A stretch of DNA of 10,763 nt from the NCBI GenBank assembly GCA_003224835.1, contig QHZX01000154.1, positions 1-10,763 on the forward strand, in the 5' to 3' direction. This stretch comes from Acidobacteriota bacterium (GTDB lineage Bacteria; Acidobacteriota; Terriglobia; Terriglobales; Acidobacteriaceae). Positions 1-6,771 of the stretch are shown piece after piece (position 1 is the first letter of the stretch; every line of letters starts with the position of its first letter). The notes beneath the pieces were generated by a model. That model made no database searches, was not told the origin of the DNA, and saw nothing but the letters and a program-made list of their open reading frames with translations. The position numbers were made by a program, and so were the translations under genes.

Positions 1-305
1 TCTTTTTGTTGGGCCAGCGCGTTATTCACGGAAGGAATTGCAGAGGCAAGAATTCGTACGCCGTACGACATCGTGTCAACCAGCACCCCGCTGACGGCTT
101 GGCAGTTCGAAGTACCCGGGGCGCAGATCGTCACCGTAGTAAACAGGCCATTGGCATAGTTGTTGGCGGGCCCGGCGTTCACGACAAGCGGCGCGCTATT
201 GTTGTTGATTGCTGCCTTGTGCGACCCACTACCTCCGCACCCTGCCAGCCACACAGTTGCGAATCCACAGGCGATCCCGATAATGCGCCCTCTAGTGAAT
301 TGCAT
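1..305 (-). CDS. DUF3443-like lipoprotein, 3' end cut off by window
   Basis: This reading frame starts at ATG 305 and stays open to the left edge, giving 101 codons of the N-terminal part. Residues 1-23 form a lipoprotein signal ending in the lipobox LAGC (Cys23), so the product should be a lipid-anchored envelope protein. Residues from about 45 match the DUF3443 pattern as I remember it: a VNAGP..NYANGLFTTVTIC segment, then PGTSNCQ, then a VDTxSxGxRxLAS motif. DUF3443 proteins are usually over 400 residues, so most of this one lies outside the window. The start overlaps the end of the upstream DUF2844 gene by 14 bases, which suggests translational coupling, and a GGAG lies upstream of the start. 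The family has no established function; its DTG-like motif resembles aspartic protease folds, but here it reads DTM. Family assignment is from memory of the motif. Confidence 0.72.
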   Translation of the reverse strand, partial: MQFTRGRIIGIACGFATVWLAGCGGSGSHKAAINNNSAPLVVNAGPANNYANGLFTTVTICAPGTSNCQAVSGVLVDTMSYGVRILASAIPSVNNALAQQK

Positions 306-768
306 CGGCGCCTACTCCATCCGGCAGCTTGCTGCGTAAGTAGGCGCGGCCAACTATGAACCGCATATGCCCGCCCGATTCAAGGATCAAATCTCCGGTT
401 TCAATGTGCACCACACGGCGAGCTACGCGTCGTGCAGTCTGTACCGCCTGTGTGTATTGGTCGAAATATTCTCCGAGTAGCTGGCGCAGGTCAGGTGCGG
501 TCGGCCCCTGCCATGAAACTCCAAACACGTATCCCGCTGGAGAAACGAATTCTTTAACCGCCGTTCCGCTGGTCGCGCGCAACTCGTGAATTGAATAATT
601 TCGGCCCGGCAAAATGCGCACAGCGGCTTTTAAATGCGCGCCATCCGACTGCACAGAGGCAATGTCTTGCCCCAACACCGCAAACGCAGATGAACAAACT
701 AGAAGTGAGGAAATCAAGAGAACGATCTGTAGTAACACACCCCTCGCGCAATGAAGAAAATTGGGCAT
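292..768 (-). CDS. DUF2844 family exported protein
   Basis: The product is 158 residues. Residues 1-30 form a signal peptide (hydrophobic stretch VLLQIVLLISSLLVCSSAFA), predicting export. The mature part follows the DUF2844 pattern: an early LGQDIASVQSDGAHLKA segment, then YSIHEL, the strongly conserved EFVSPAGYVFGVSWQGP, and PDLRQLLGEYF. DUF2844 genes are commonly found directly upstream of DUF3443 genes, and that is the arrangement here, with a 14-base overlap, so the two products probably act together in the envelope. Their function is not known. The start at 768 is supported by the complete signal peptide; the nearest Shine-Dalgarno-like AGGA is about 11 bases upstream and lies inside a small inverted repeat. 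No alternative start gives a better signal peptide. The family call is from memorised motifs and is fairly secure; any role is inference. Confidence 0.82.
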   Translation of the reverse strand: MPNFLHCARGVLLQIVLLISSLLVCSSAFAVLGQDIASVQSDGAHLKAAVRILPGRNYSIHELRATSGTAVKEFVSPAGYVFGVSWQGPTAPDLRQLLGEYFDQYTQAVQTARRVARRVVHIETGDLILESGGHMRFIVGRAYLRSKLPDGVGADAIH

Positions 769-786
769 CTCAGGCTAATTCCTGAG
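769..786 (-). promoter_or_regulatory. Inverted repeat over the ribosome-binding region of the DUF2844 gene
   Basis: Directly before the start codon, the transcript strand carries CTCAGG, a six-base loop, and CCTGAG, followed at once by ATG. The AGG that would serve as Shine-Dalgarno core is inside the left arm. A six-pair stem could limit initiation, but it is short and could be chance. Confidence 0.3.
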
Positions 787-858
787 AGCTTGGATTTGAA
801 TTCAGTGTTTTAGGGTTGCTTTATGCTCCGCGAGAGAAGAGCACATATGCCAGATTTT

Positions 859-1287
859 TTAGGCTTCGATGACGCGGACTTTCCTGATGACAGAATCTTC
901 GCCGATATATTTCACCGACATGGGAAAGAATTTCGGCGGTGCAGTATATGTTCCCCAATCTGTAGGCACTGGCGCCATGCACCACAAATTCCCCGGAGAC
1001 TCGAGAGCAATGCCCACAATCCAAAACTTACTTCCCTCTTCCAACGGCCGATTACACGCCACTCTCGCCGCGGTGATTCCTCTCCCTGGCAGGTCCTCAA
1101 TTCGGAGTTGCAGGCCTTCCGGCAGCGCGCGTGGAAATCGAATTCCGCAGCCTTGCGGATTCACCATTAATGTATGACAAGTTTGCGAAAAGTTGTCCGC
1201 CGGATCAACGCTAGTGATGCGCACGGGAATTTGCGCGCGGACTCTCGTTCCAAGACGCCTCTGCTGGCTGTTATCGCCGGATGACAT
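859..1287 (-). CDS. Small PilZ-like domain protein
   Basis: The product has 142 residues and no signal peptide or membrane segment, so it is predicted to be cytoplasmic. It has the layout of a lone PilZ domain: an N-terminal arginine cluster with an RxxxR spacing (Arg11 and Arg15) followed by IPVRI, then a second motif NPQGCG at 43-48, then strand-rich sequence including EGLQLRIEDL and FWIVGIALE. Classic PilZ domains bind cyclic di-GMP through RxxxR and D/NxSxxG. Here the serine of the second motif is glutamine, so nucleotide binding is doubtful. Acidobacteria carry many such degenerate PilZ proteins. The gene stands alone, about 90 bases from the DUF2844 gene on one side and 150 bases from lipA on the other. 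Start 1287 is the first ATG of the frame; no strong Shine-Dalgarno is visible. Confidence 0.66.
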   Translation of the reverse strand: MSSGDNSQQRRLGTRVRAQIPVRITSVDPADNFSQTCHTLMVNPQGCGIRFPRALPEGLQLRIEDLPGRGITAARVACNRPLEEGSKFWIVGIALESPGNLWCMAPVPTDWGTYTAPPKFFPMSVKYIGEDSVIRKVRVIEA

Positions 1288-1437
1288 GGCCGTACCCGGA
1301 TTTTAGCGGCACACACTAGTTGACTGGTTTGCAATTCAAGCGGCGATCACACCAAAGTAACTGAAGATCACCCGGATCGCACAGCGCTGGATAAAAAGAC
1401 AACGCCCCGTTTTGCCGCGACGCCTGGTGACAATTTT

Positions 1438-2349
1438 CTAGCCGCAGGTCGAGTCGGCCTGCTCGTGAGCATGATAGCTTGACCGCACCAGCGGGCCCGA
1501 CTCCACGTGGCGGAATCCCAGGGTTAGCGCCTCATCTTTCAAATATTGAAATTCCTGCGGCGTATAGAAGCGCGCAATGGGTAAATGGTCGCGAGAAGGA
1601 CGCAGGTACTGGCCCACCGTCAAAATATCGACTTTCCTCTCTGCCAGATCACGGAACACATCCACCAGCTCCGTCATGGTTTCGCCGAGTCCGACCATCA
1701 AACCCGACTTTGTCACCATGCCAGGAGAAAATTTCTTGGCATTTTCCAGTAGCCGCAAAGTGCGTTCATACCGCGCACCCGATCGCACTGCCCTGTAAAG
1801 CCGAGGTACAGACTCAGTATTGTGGTTCAGCACATTCGGCTTTGCGTCCAGCACAATGCGCAGCGCTTCATCGATTCCCTGAAAATCCGGGATCAGCACT
1901 TCCACTCGGCATTCTGGGGCTACCCGGCGAACTTCGCGTATCGTTTCTGCAAAAATCTTTGCTCCACCGAGATTGTCATCATCCCGGTTCACACTGGTAA
2001 TTACGGCGTGTTTCAAACCCAGAGTCGCTACTGCTTCCGCCACTCGGCGTGGCTCATCCCAATCAATGGCAAGCGGCCGGCCTTTGGGCACCGCGCAAAA
2101 ACCGCAGCGCCGGGTGCAGATATCGCCCAAAAGCATGAACGTGGCCGTGCGATGGTTCCAGCATTCACCGATGTTTGGACACTGCGCCGACTCACAGACC
2201 GTATGCAGGCCCAGTCCGCGGGCGAGTTTCTTCAGCTCGTGAAAGTTTTCTCCGGCTGGAGCCTTTGCCCGAAGCCATGATGGCTTGGGCTGCCGCACAA
2301 CAGGGCCAGTGTCGATTTGCACCAGCTGCGACGGACTGCTCATGTTCAT
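1438..2349 (-). CDS. lipA: Lipoyl synthase (radical SAM)
   Basis: The 303-residue protein is a full-length lipoyl synthase, which inserts two sulfur atoms into protein-bound octanoyl chains to make the lipoyl cofactor of 2-oxoacid dehydrogenases and the glycine cleavage system. All signatures are visible: the auxiliary cluster cysteines Cys52, Cys57 and Cys63 (CESAQCPNIGEC), the radical SAM cluster cysteines Cys78, Cys82 and Cys85 (CTRRCGFC), and the C-terminal RSSYHA at 289-294 whose serine ligates the auxiliary cluster. Other family blocks are present: NHNTESVPRLY, SGLMVGLGE and LTVGQYLRPS. The usual TSVDRDD block reads TSVNRDD. No lipB or other lipoate gene is nearby. ATG 2349 is used as start; an in-frame ATG two codons later (2343) is equally possible, and no strong Shine-Dalgarno is seen. 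It is divergent from the sensor kinase gene. Confidence 0.97.
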   Translation of the reverse strand: MNMSSPSQLVQIDTGPVVRQPKPSWLRAKAPAGENFHELKKLARGLGLHTVCESAQCPNIGECWNHRTATFMLLGDICTRRCGFCAVPKGRPLAIDWDEPRRVAEAVATLGLKHAVITSVNRDDDNLGGAKIFAETIREVRRVAPECRVEVLIPDFQGIDEALRIVLDAKPNVLNHNTESVPRLYRAVRSGARYERTLRLLENAKKFSPGMVTKSGLMVGLGETMTELVDVFRDLAERKVDILTVGQYLRPSRDHLPIARFYTPQEFQYLKDEALTLGFRHVESGPLVRSSYHAHEQADSTCG

Positions 2350-2375
2350 ATTCTACAGGAGCACGGCGCAACGCC

Positions 2376-2405
2376 TTGACACCCGATTCTCTCAGCCTGT
2401 ATATA
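2376..2405 (+). promoter_or_regulatory. Candidate sigma-70 type promoter for the sensor kinase
   Basis: A perfect TTGACA at 2376-2381 is followed after 18 bases by TATATA at 2400-2405. It faces the kinase gene and would leave an untranslated leader of about 145 bases. The -35 match is perfect and the position in a divergent intergenic region is sensible, but this phylum's promoter rules are poorly known and nothing else supports it. Confidence 0.42.
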
Positions 2406-2559
2406 TGTGCCCGCGCGCCGGTCGTCGAGGGGGAATTCCGGGAACTCTATTCCAAGCTGATTAGCAGCGCTGATTTTCATGCTGCTATTCGTCTATTAAA
2501 GCGACTCGATGCGTCTTTTGAGCTAGAGCCCAGTAATTTTACGCATCCAAGTAGTCGCG

Positions 2560-4038
2560 ATGACCTTCTCACTTCGAGGTATTGCCTGGACGGCATTCGC
2601 AATCGCTGTGGTCCTGCTCGTGGGAAGCAGCATTTTGCTGCTTCGCGCAACCCACAGCCTCTTCGATAGCGAAGCTCTGGTTTCTCACACTCGTGAAGTG
2701 CAGACTGCGCTGGAGGGCCTCAGCTCTGAAGTCTTCCAACTTACGAATTCGCGGCGCGGGTTCCTCATCGCGGGTGACCACTCATTCCTCAACGACTATC
2801 ACACAGCAGAAGCTCTGGTGCCAGGAGATTTAGACCGCCTACGTCGCCTAACTACTGACAGGGCTGACCGGCAACAGGAACTCAGTCAGGTCACCGATGA
2901 TGTTCAGGCGCTATTCAATTTGATCAATGGCTCATTGAATAGCCACCTCGCGGCCACTTCCAGCAGAGACATGGATATCCGGGTGACTCGCCAGACCGCC
3001 GCAATCGCGAATCGGGTGCAGACGACATTGCAGAAGATGGGCCGGGAAGAAGACCAGCTACTCGCCGAACGCCAGATCGCATCTCGCACCAATTACCGGC
3101 ACACCTTGCGCCTCATCTTTGCCTCTTTCATCATTGCCCTGATGTTGCTCGTGGCTGAGATGTTTCTGCTCAGCTATGAATTCACTCGCCACCGCCAAAC
3201 CGAACAAACGGCGCGCCAGAGCCAGGAGATCGTGAATGCATTTTTCTCTTCGTCAGCTGTCGGATTTGGCATTCTGGATGCGCAAGCTCGTTACACCCGC
3301 GTCAATCATGTGCTCCCGAAAATGGCCGGGCTGACTACCGAAGACGTTCTCGGCAGGCCGGTCTCGCAAGTCTTTGGCGAGCCCGGTTCGCGCGCCGAAG
3401 CCGTTATACGCGAGGTGCTCGAAACTGGAAAACCTGTTTTGGATCGAGAGGTCGCCGCCAAACCTGCTGGAAGCAGTGACCTGCGCCATTGGCTAGTAAA
3501 TTATTTCCCTATTCGAGAGAACGGCGGCAGGGTTACGCAGGTGGGAGTCACTGCAGTCGACGTCACCGCGCGACGCAATGCCGAGGACGCCTTGAGAAAA
3601 CTGAGCGGCCGTCTGCTCGGCATTCAGGACCAGGAACGCCGCCGCATTGCCCGCGAGCTTCACGACAGTTTGGGCCAATATTTAGCAGGCATGAAGATAG
3701 CCCTCGATATGCTAAGCTCGCGCGCTCCCCAAGACGATCCCCTGTTCAAAGAATGCGGCGAGATTCTCGACCGGGCCATCTCTGAAACGCGTACCCTATC
3801 GCACCTGCTGCACCCTCCCTTGCTCGATGAAGCTGGGTTCGCCTCGGCCGCGAGTTGGTTCGTGGCCGGATTCTCGCAGCGCAGCGGCATTCCCGTCTCG
3901 CTCGACCTGCCCCCAGACTTGCAGCGCCTGCCGGAAGCCGTTGAGATCGCTTTATTTCGAATTCTCCAGGAAAGTCTTACCAATGTGCACCGTCATTCGC
4001 GCACCAAGTCAGCAGAGATCAGCGTCGACGTAAATTGA
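2560..4038 (+). CDS. CHASE3-PAS-HisKA_3 sensor histidine kinase, truncated in its ATPase domain
   Basis: The open frame gives 492 residues. In order: membrane segment 8-28; a CHASE3-type extracytoplasmic domain about 35-180 with the typical LTNSRRGFLIAGD block at 61-73; membrane segment about 183-206; a PAS domain about 225-340; a HisKA_3 dimerisation/phosphoacceptor domain with ERRRIARELHDSLGQ (phospho-accepting His368); and the start of a HATPase domain with N-box QESLTNVHRHS (Asn475). This is the NarL/LuxR-partner type of kinase. The frame stops at 4036-4038 right after SAEISVDVN, where family members continue with a DxGxG ATP-lid motif. That motif is absent, and the rest of the domain appears in another frame (next entry). 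As read the protein cannot have a complete ATP-binding site. No response regulator is next to it in the window. The start ATG 2560 has an in-frame stop at 2524 upstream and no clear Shine-Dalgarno. Confidence 0.85.
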   Translation: MTFSLRGIAWTAFAIAVVLLVGSSILLLRATHSLFDSEALVSHTREVQTALEGLSSEVFQLTNSRRGFLIAGDHSFLNDYHTAEALVPGDLDRLRRLTTDRADRQQELSQVTDDVQALFNLINGSLNSHLAATSSRDMDIRVTRQTAAIANRVQTTLQKMGREEDQLLAERQIASRTNYRHTLRLIFASFIIALMLLVAEMFLLSYEFTRHRQTEQTARQSQEIVNAFFSSSAVGFGILDAQARYTRVNHVLPKMAGLTTEDVLGRPVSQVFGEPGSRAEAVIREVLETGKPVLDREVAAKPAGSSDLRHWLVNYFPIRENGGRVTQVGVTAVDVTARRNAEDALRKLSGRLLGIQDQERRRIARELHDSLGQYLAGMKIALDMLSSRAPQDDPLFKECGEILDRAISETRTLSHLLHPPLLDEAGFASAASWFVAGFSQRSGIPVSLDLPPDLQRLPEAVEIALFRILQESLTNVHRHSRTKSAEISVDVN

Positions 4039-4216
4039 AAATGAAACCAGCAAACTTGGCGTGGGTCTGGCTGGAATGCGCGAGCGCATTCATGAACTAG
4101 GTGGACGATTTGCCGTAACCTCGGACGTGCACGGAACAACGGTGTATGCGAGCATTCCACTGGCAATGGAGCACCCTTCGCAAATGCGCATAGGTTCTGA
4201 ACAAGTCGCTAACTGA
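4034..4216 (+). pseudogene. Out-of-frame C-terminal remnant of the kinase HATPase domain
   Basis: In the frame one base ahead of the kinase frame, the bases after the stop read IENETSKL then GVGLAGMRERIHELGGRF, then HGTTVYASIPL, ending at TGA 4214-4216. This is the conserved G2-box and final strand of HATPase domains of HisKA_3 kinases. The stretch between the N-box region and this block, which in relatives is about twenty residues and contains the DxGxG motif, is missing. A deletion of 3n+2 bases explains both the loss and the frame change. The remnant has no start of its own, so it is the tail of a broken gene rather than a gene. Confidence 0.82.
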
Positions 4217-4257
4217 TTAGCTGTTTACTGCAGCTTATCCGACCGAAACAGAACCTA
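4191..4257. repeat. Inverted repeat after the broken kinase, plus a nearby 13-bp direct repeat
   Basis: TAGGTTCTG at 4191-4199 faces CAGAACCTA at 4249-4257, an exact nine-base inverted pair 49 bases apart. Separately, AACTGATTAGCTG occurs at 4211-4223 and again at 4280-4292, the second copy running into the end of the CsbD gene. No T-run follows, so a terminator role is not supported. The repeats may be traces of local rearrangement between the two convergent genes. Confidence 0.4.
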
Positions 4258-4285
4258 CGCCTCAGTAATGATCGCACTCAACTGA

Positions 4286-4537
4286 TTAGCTGGCTTTACG
4301 CTCTCGCTGCTGTTCGATGCGTGCCGAATCGTTCTCTCGATCCAGAGTGCGGTTCCAATCTTCTACTTCCTGCTGCGCCTGGTCCTTCGCAATGCCGTAT
4401 CTCTCCTGAATTCTGCCAATAAGCTGGTCGCGCTGACCGCCCACCGTATCCAGATCATCATCGGTCAGCTTTCCCCATCGAGTCTTAGCCTCGCCCTTAA
4501 TCTGCTTCCATTTTCCTTGTACCTGGTCCCAGTTCAT
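4286..4537 (-). CDS. CsbD family stress-response protein
   Basis: The product is a small hydrophilic protein of 83 residues. It begins with the CsbD signature MNWDQVQGKWKQIKGEAK and continues with WGKLTDDDLDTVGGQRDQLIGRIQERYG, the usual core of the family, then a charged tail rich in Glu and Arg. CsbD-like proteins are abundant under general stress in many bacteria (in Bacillus under sigma-B control); their molecular function is unknown. The start at 4537 is decisive: it gives the family's standard N terminus, and a very strong Shine-Dalgarno AGGAGGAG lies just upstream (complement of 4541-4548). The frame stays open to 4705 upstream, but that extension does not resemble the family. It is convergent with the kinase remnant. 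How it is regulated is not visible. Confidence 0.93.
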   Translation of the reverse strand: MNWDQVQGKWKQIKGEAKTRWGKLTDDDLDTVGGQRDQLIGRIQERYGIAKDQAQQEVEDWNRTLDRENDSARIEQQRERKAS

Positions 4538-4756
4538 GAGCTCCTCCTGACATTCATACCTATCTTGAAGCCTAGCCTCAGGGATGAAGGAGGACAATAC
4601 AGGGAACCATCGATTAGCAGAGCTGGATAGTGGCAGTAGAGTCAGATAGGCGTGAGTCTCTGGGAGATATTGGCGGGAGTTCCTCGTGCCGGGAGAGCTC
4701 CTCACTCTTACGTGAGTTGGTCCGTGAGTAGCTGGTGACTAAGGCTAGCAGGCTGC

Positions 4757-4789
4757 AAGCTGAGAGCAGGTGATTGTTTTTCTCAGCTT
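4757..4789 (-). other. Inverted repeat at the 3' end of the receiver-PilZ gene
   Basis: AAGCTGAGA at 4757-4765 pairs exactly with TCTCAGCTT at 4781-4789, nine pairs around a 15-base loop, and the right arm includes the stop codon of the gene on the minus strand. No T-run follows, so it is at best a weak terminator or a 3' stabilising stem. Confidence 0.3.
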
Positions 4790-5499
4790 TCCAGATACAT
4801 CTCCACCCACTCCTTTACCCGCTTCCGCCGGTCATCACTTGGGTCAAAGCGGATCCCAAATATTTTGTCGGCTGTTTTCGTCCAGGTCACTGTTCCGCGT
4901 ACCCACACTCGGGGCAGGGTCAGCAATGCAAACGAAACTTCCAGCGGTAATCCTCGGGCCATCTCATTCGCGCACTTCAGCGACATTCCGCCGCTACTGA
5001 TCTCAACGCTGTTTGCTTCGAATTGTCGATGATTCGATCCTGCCTGCACGGTAACCTGCGTGATCACCGGAACCCGAGCGTACCGGCGGAATTCGTGCCG
5101 CACCAGCATTTGCGTCGAGCGCACTAGCTTCAGCGCTGCTGACCGTTCCAGTGGTTCGTGAAAAATGGCGTTAATACCAAATGGCGAGAGCTTCAAGGCC
5201 TCGATGGCGGTGCCGCCCAGCCCATAAATCACCATTCGGCTATTGGAGCGCGACCGGCGTGCAGACTCCAGCAGCGGCTTCACTTTACTGCCTACCGGCA
5301 CCACCACGGCCTCAAATTTTTCGCTGGTCAGGCGCTCGGCACGGTCCGCACTCATGGGGACGCTTTCAATTCCAAATTGCCGGAAACATTCTGAGAGCAG
5401 GTTGCGTGTATTTTCGTGAAGATCCACGAGGGCCGCTCGGGCTGAAAACTTTCTGGTGGGGGAAGGGGATACAAGAGAGTTTTCCAAAGTATTCTCCAT
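4783..5499 (-). CDS. Degenerate receiver domain fused to PilZ domain
   Basis: The 238-residue cytoplasmic protein has two parts. Residues about 20-128 follow the alternating pattern of a response-regulator receiver (ARAALVDLHENTRNLLSECF, then FEAVVVPV, then MVIYGLGG, then NAIFHEPLERSAAL), but the strand that should carry the phospho-accepting Asp reads FEAVVVPV, and the usual KP pair near the end reads EP. It is therefore probably a non-phosphorylated pseudo-receiver. Residues about 136-236 are a PilZ domain with RRYAR (Arg138, Arg139, Arg142) and EISSGGMSLK as the second motif, where Glu takes the place of Asp or Asn. A role in sensing cyclic di-GMP is plausible by family. The gene is monocistronic. 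Start 5499 has no Shine-Dalgarno, whereas an in-frame TTG at 5487 has GGAG six bases before it, so the start may be four codons later. Confidence 0.75.
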   Translation of the reverse strand: MENTLENSLVSPSPTRKFSARAALVDLHENTRNLLSECFRQFGIESVPMSADRAERLTSEKFEAVVVPVGSKVKPLLESARRSRSNSRMVIYGLGGTAIEALKLSPFGINAIFHEPLERSAALKLVRSTQMLVRHEFRRYARVPVITQVTVQAGSNHRQFEANSVEISSGGMSLKCANEMARGLPLEVSFALLTLPRVWVRGTVTWTKTADKIFGIRFDPSDDRRKRVKEWVEMYLES

Positions 5500-5895
5500 T
5501 CAGTTTTTTGTCCCGAAACTTATCTCCATCGGCTCGCGCGTAGATCAATTATCAGTAGTGAGTGCGATTGAGTTAGTCGTACCAGTCCACGTCATCAAGC
5601 CGAAACCCCATTCTGGCGCGGGAACTCGGCCACTGCAACTGTGCATTAGGACACTCCGCAGTACAAAGGTGCCATTACGCGGATGACCATCGACGCGTTA
5701 CCAGTAACGGCAAAGATTTCGGTTAAAACCAGAAGAAATACTGAAGAAAAAGGCAAGCCACGCCACAATTCTCGCCACTGTGCGGTGAGTTCGGCACGCG
5801 TTTTTGGCATGAAAATTGTTGAAATTGTGCTCACCCGATTCTTACACCGACGGATGAACTCCCTTCTCAATTGCCCAGCTCAGTTGATACAGACC
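5500..5895. other. Intergenic stretch without a convincing gene
   Basis: About 400 bases separate the receiver-PilZ gene from the terminator of the next gene. A minus-strand frame 5646-5870 could encode a short protein with one hydrophobic stretch (SSVFLLVLTEIFAVTG), but it has no Shine-Dalgarno and no family I recognise, and the plus-strand frames look random. The part nearest 5500 should hold the promoter of the receiver-PilZ gene; a GATAAT at about 5549-5554 on the minus strand is a weak -10 candidate. Confidence 0.5.
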
Positions 5896-5925
5896 AAAAC
5901 AAAAGGCGCGGCCTCAGGCCGCGCC
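5896..5925 (-). terminator. Rho-independent terminator of the small secreted protein gene
   Basis: A perfect nine-base GC stem, GGCGCGGCC (5905-5913) and GGCCGCGCC (5917-5925), closes a three-base loop. Read on the minus strand it is followed by TTTTGTTTT (complement of 5896-5904). It lies about 30 bases past the stop of the gene ending at 5958, which is the expected place. Confidence 0.88.
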
Positions 5926-5957
5926 TTGCAAAATGTCACAAAAATCAGAGCATCAGA

Positions 5958-6338
5958 CTATTGCGAGCACGATTCGCTCACCATTTTCACTTGAGTCGCT
6001 TTCAGGTGTCCGTGCTCGGTGTTTTCTTTCGTAGCTCCAGTATCGTGGGCCATGTCCTTGGTGTCTTCCTTCATGTTATGCGCCATTGCGTTCTTGACAA
6101 CTCCCGTCACCTTGACCGTGTGCCCAACATGCTCCGCCAGCGAAACATTGCTGCTGCGCACTTCCCATGTGCTGCCGTCGTTCGCCTTCAGGTTGAACTC
6201 CTTTGCGTTGTCGCCTTGCGATAAGCATCCCGTAATGGTTCGCGTGTCCGATTTGCCTTTCGTATCGGACGAGTCGTCGGCCATCACCCACACCGACGCC
6301 GTACATGCCAGCACCAGACACAAAAATAGGTTTCTCAT
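5958..6338 (-). CDS. Small secreted OB-like protein, acidobacterial type
   Basis: The 126-residue product has a clear signal peptide (MRNLFLCLVLACTASVWVMA) and is predicted to be exported. The mature part contains RTITGCLSQGDNAKEFNLKA, NDGSTWEVRSSNVSLAEHVGHTVKVTGVV, and a His/Met-rich, low-complexity stretch (AHNMKEDTKDMAHDTGATK), ending in HLKATQVKMVSESC. The TxTGCL...G.F.L....G..W.L......L..HVGH.V.VTG pattern is one I associate with small OB-fold-like secreted proteins numerous in Acidobacteria (similar to DUF5818); function unknown. The His/Met-rich insert could bind metal, but that is inference. ATG 6338 is chosen because it starts the signal peptide and has a strong Shine-Dalgarno AGGAGG (complement of 6345-6350). 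It ends at a rho-independent terminator and is divergent from the thioredoxin gene. Confidence 0.82.
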   Translation of the reverse strand: MRNLFLCLVLACTASVWVMADDSSDTKGKSDTRTITGCLSQGDNAKEFNLKANDGSTWEVRSSNVSLAEHVGHTVKVTGVVKNAMAHNMKEDTKDMAHDTGATKENTEHGHLKATQVKMVSESCSQ

Positions 6339-6499
6339 ATTTTTCCTCCTGTAAGCTTTCCTGATTGACCGGAGATTCGATTCGCCGCAACGAGAACGGG
6401 TTGCAGCAGAATGGCAGCCCAAAACCTAAAGTCTTGAATCTCAACACTCAAACCGGATACAGCCTTACGCCCAAAACCTCAATGCCACGCAACTGCCAT

Positions 6500-6737
6500 C
6501 GCGGAGTAACGGCACTCCTTTAGCCGTAGCGAAGCAAATCCCTCACCCATGTCATTCCGAGCGCAGCATTTCGCGTATGCGAAAAATGCGAAGTCGAGGA
6601 ACCTGCTTTTCTTGGGGACGCAACCACGCACGGGAAGGGCACTGCATCAGCCATGCCGTACTGTACCCACCACCGATGTCATTCCGAGCGCAGCATTTCG
6701 CGTATGCGAAACTGCGAAGTCGAGGAACCTGCTTTTC
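6500..6737 (+). repeat. Decayed REP-like repeat pairs upstream of the thioredoxin gene
   Basis: Two A-B pairs of the intergenic palindromic family sit here. The A parts (about 6500-6550 and 6619-6665) have lost their hairpin: the arms GGCACTGCA and AGCCATGCC at 6638-6657 no longer match. The B parts start GTCATTCCGAGCGCAGC at 6551 and 6678, 127 bases apart, and end GAGGAACCTGCTTTTC. Their palindromes are also damaged, with TGCGAAAAATGC or TGCGAAACTGC in place of CGCGAAATGC. They fill most of the 430-base region between two divergent genes. Confidence 0.85.
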
Positions 6738-6771
6738 TGCAACAGACTCGGTCACACATGCAGCTCTGACT

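Noticed and set aside
1288..1437. Terminator after lipA
   Set aside because: A T-run is present on the minus strand near 1400, but the preceding GC-rich bases do not form a good stem.
1479..2280. Plus-strand frames opposite lipA
   Set aside because: They are antisense to a fully recognised enzyme and show no family features.
4538..4705. N-terminal extension of the CsbD protein
   Set aside because: The strong ribosome-binding site and the family N terminus place the start at 4537.
5646..5870. Possible 74-residue membrane protein on the minus strand
   Set aside because: There is one hydrophobic stretch only, no Shine-Dalgarno, no known family and Arg-rich chance-like ends. Left as intergenic.
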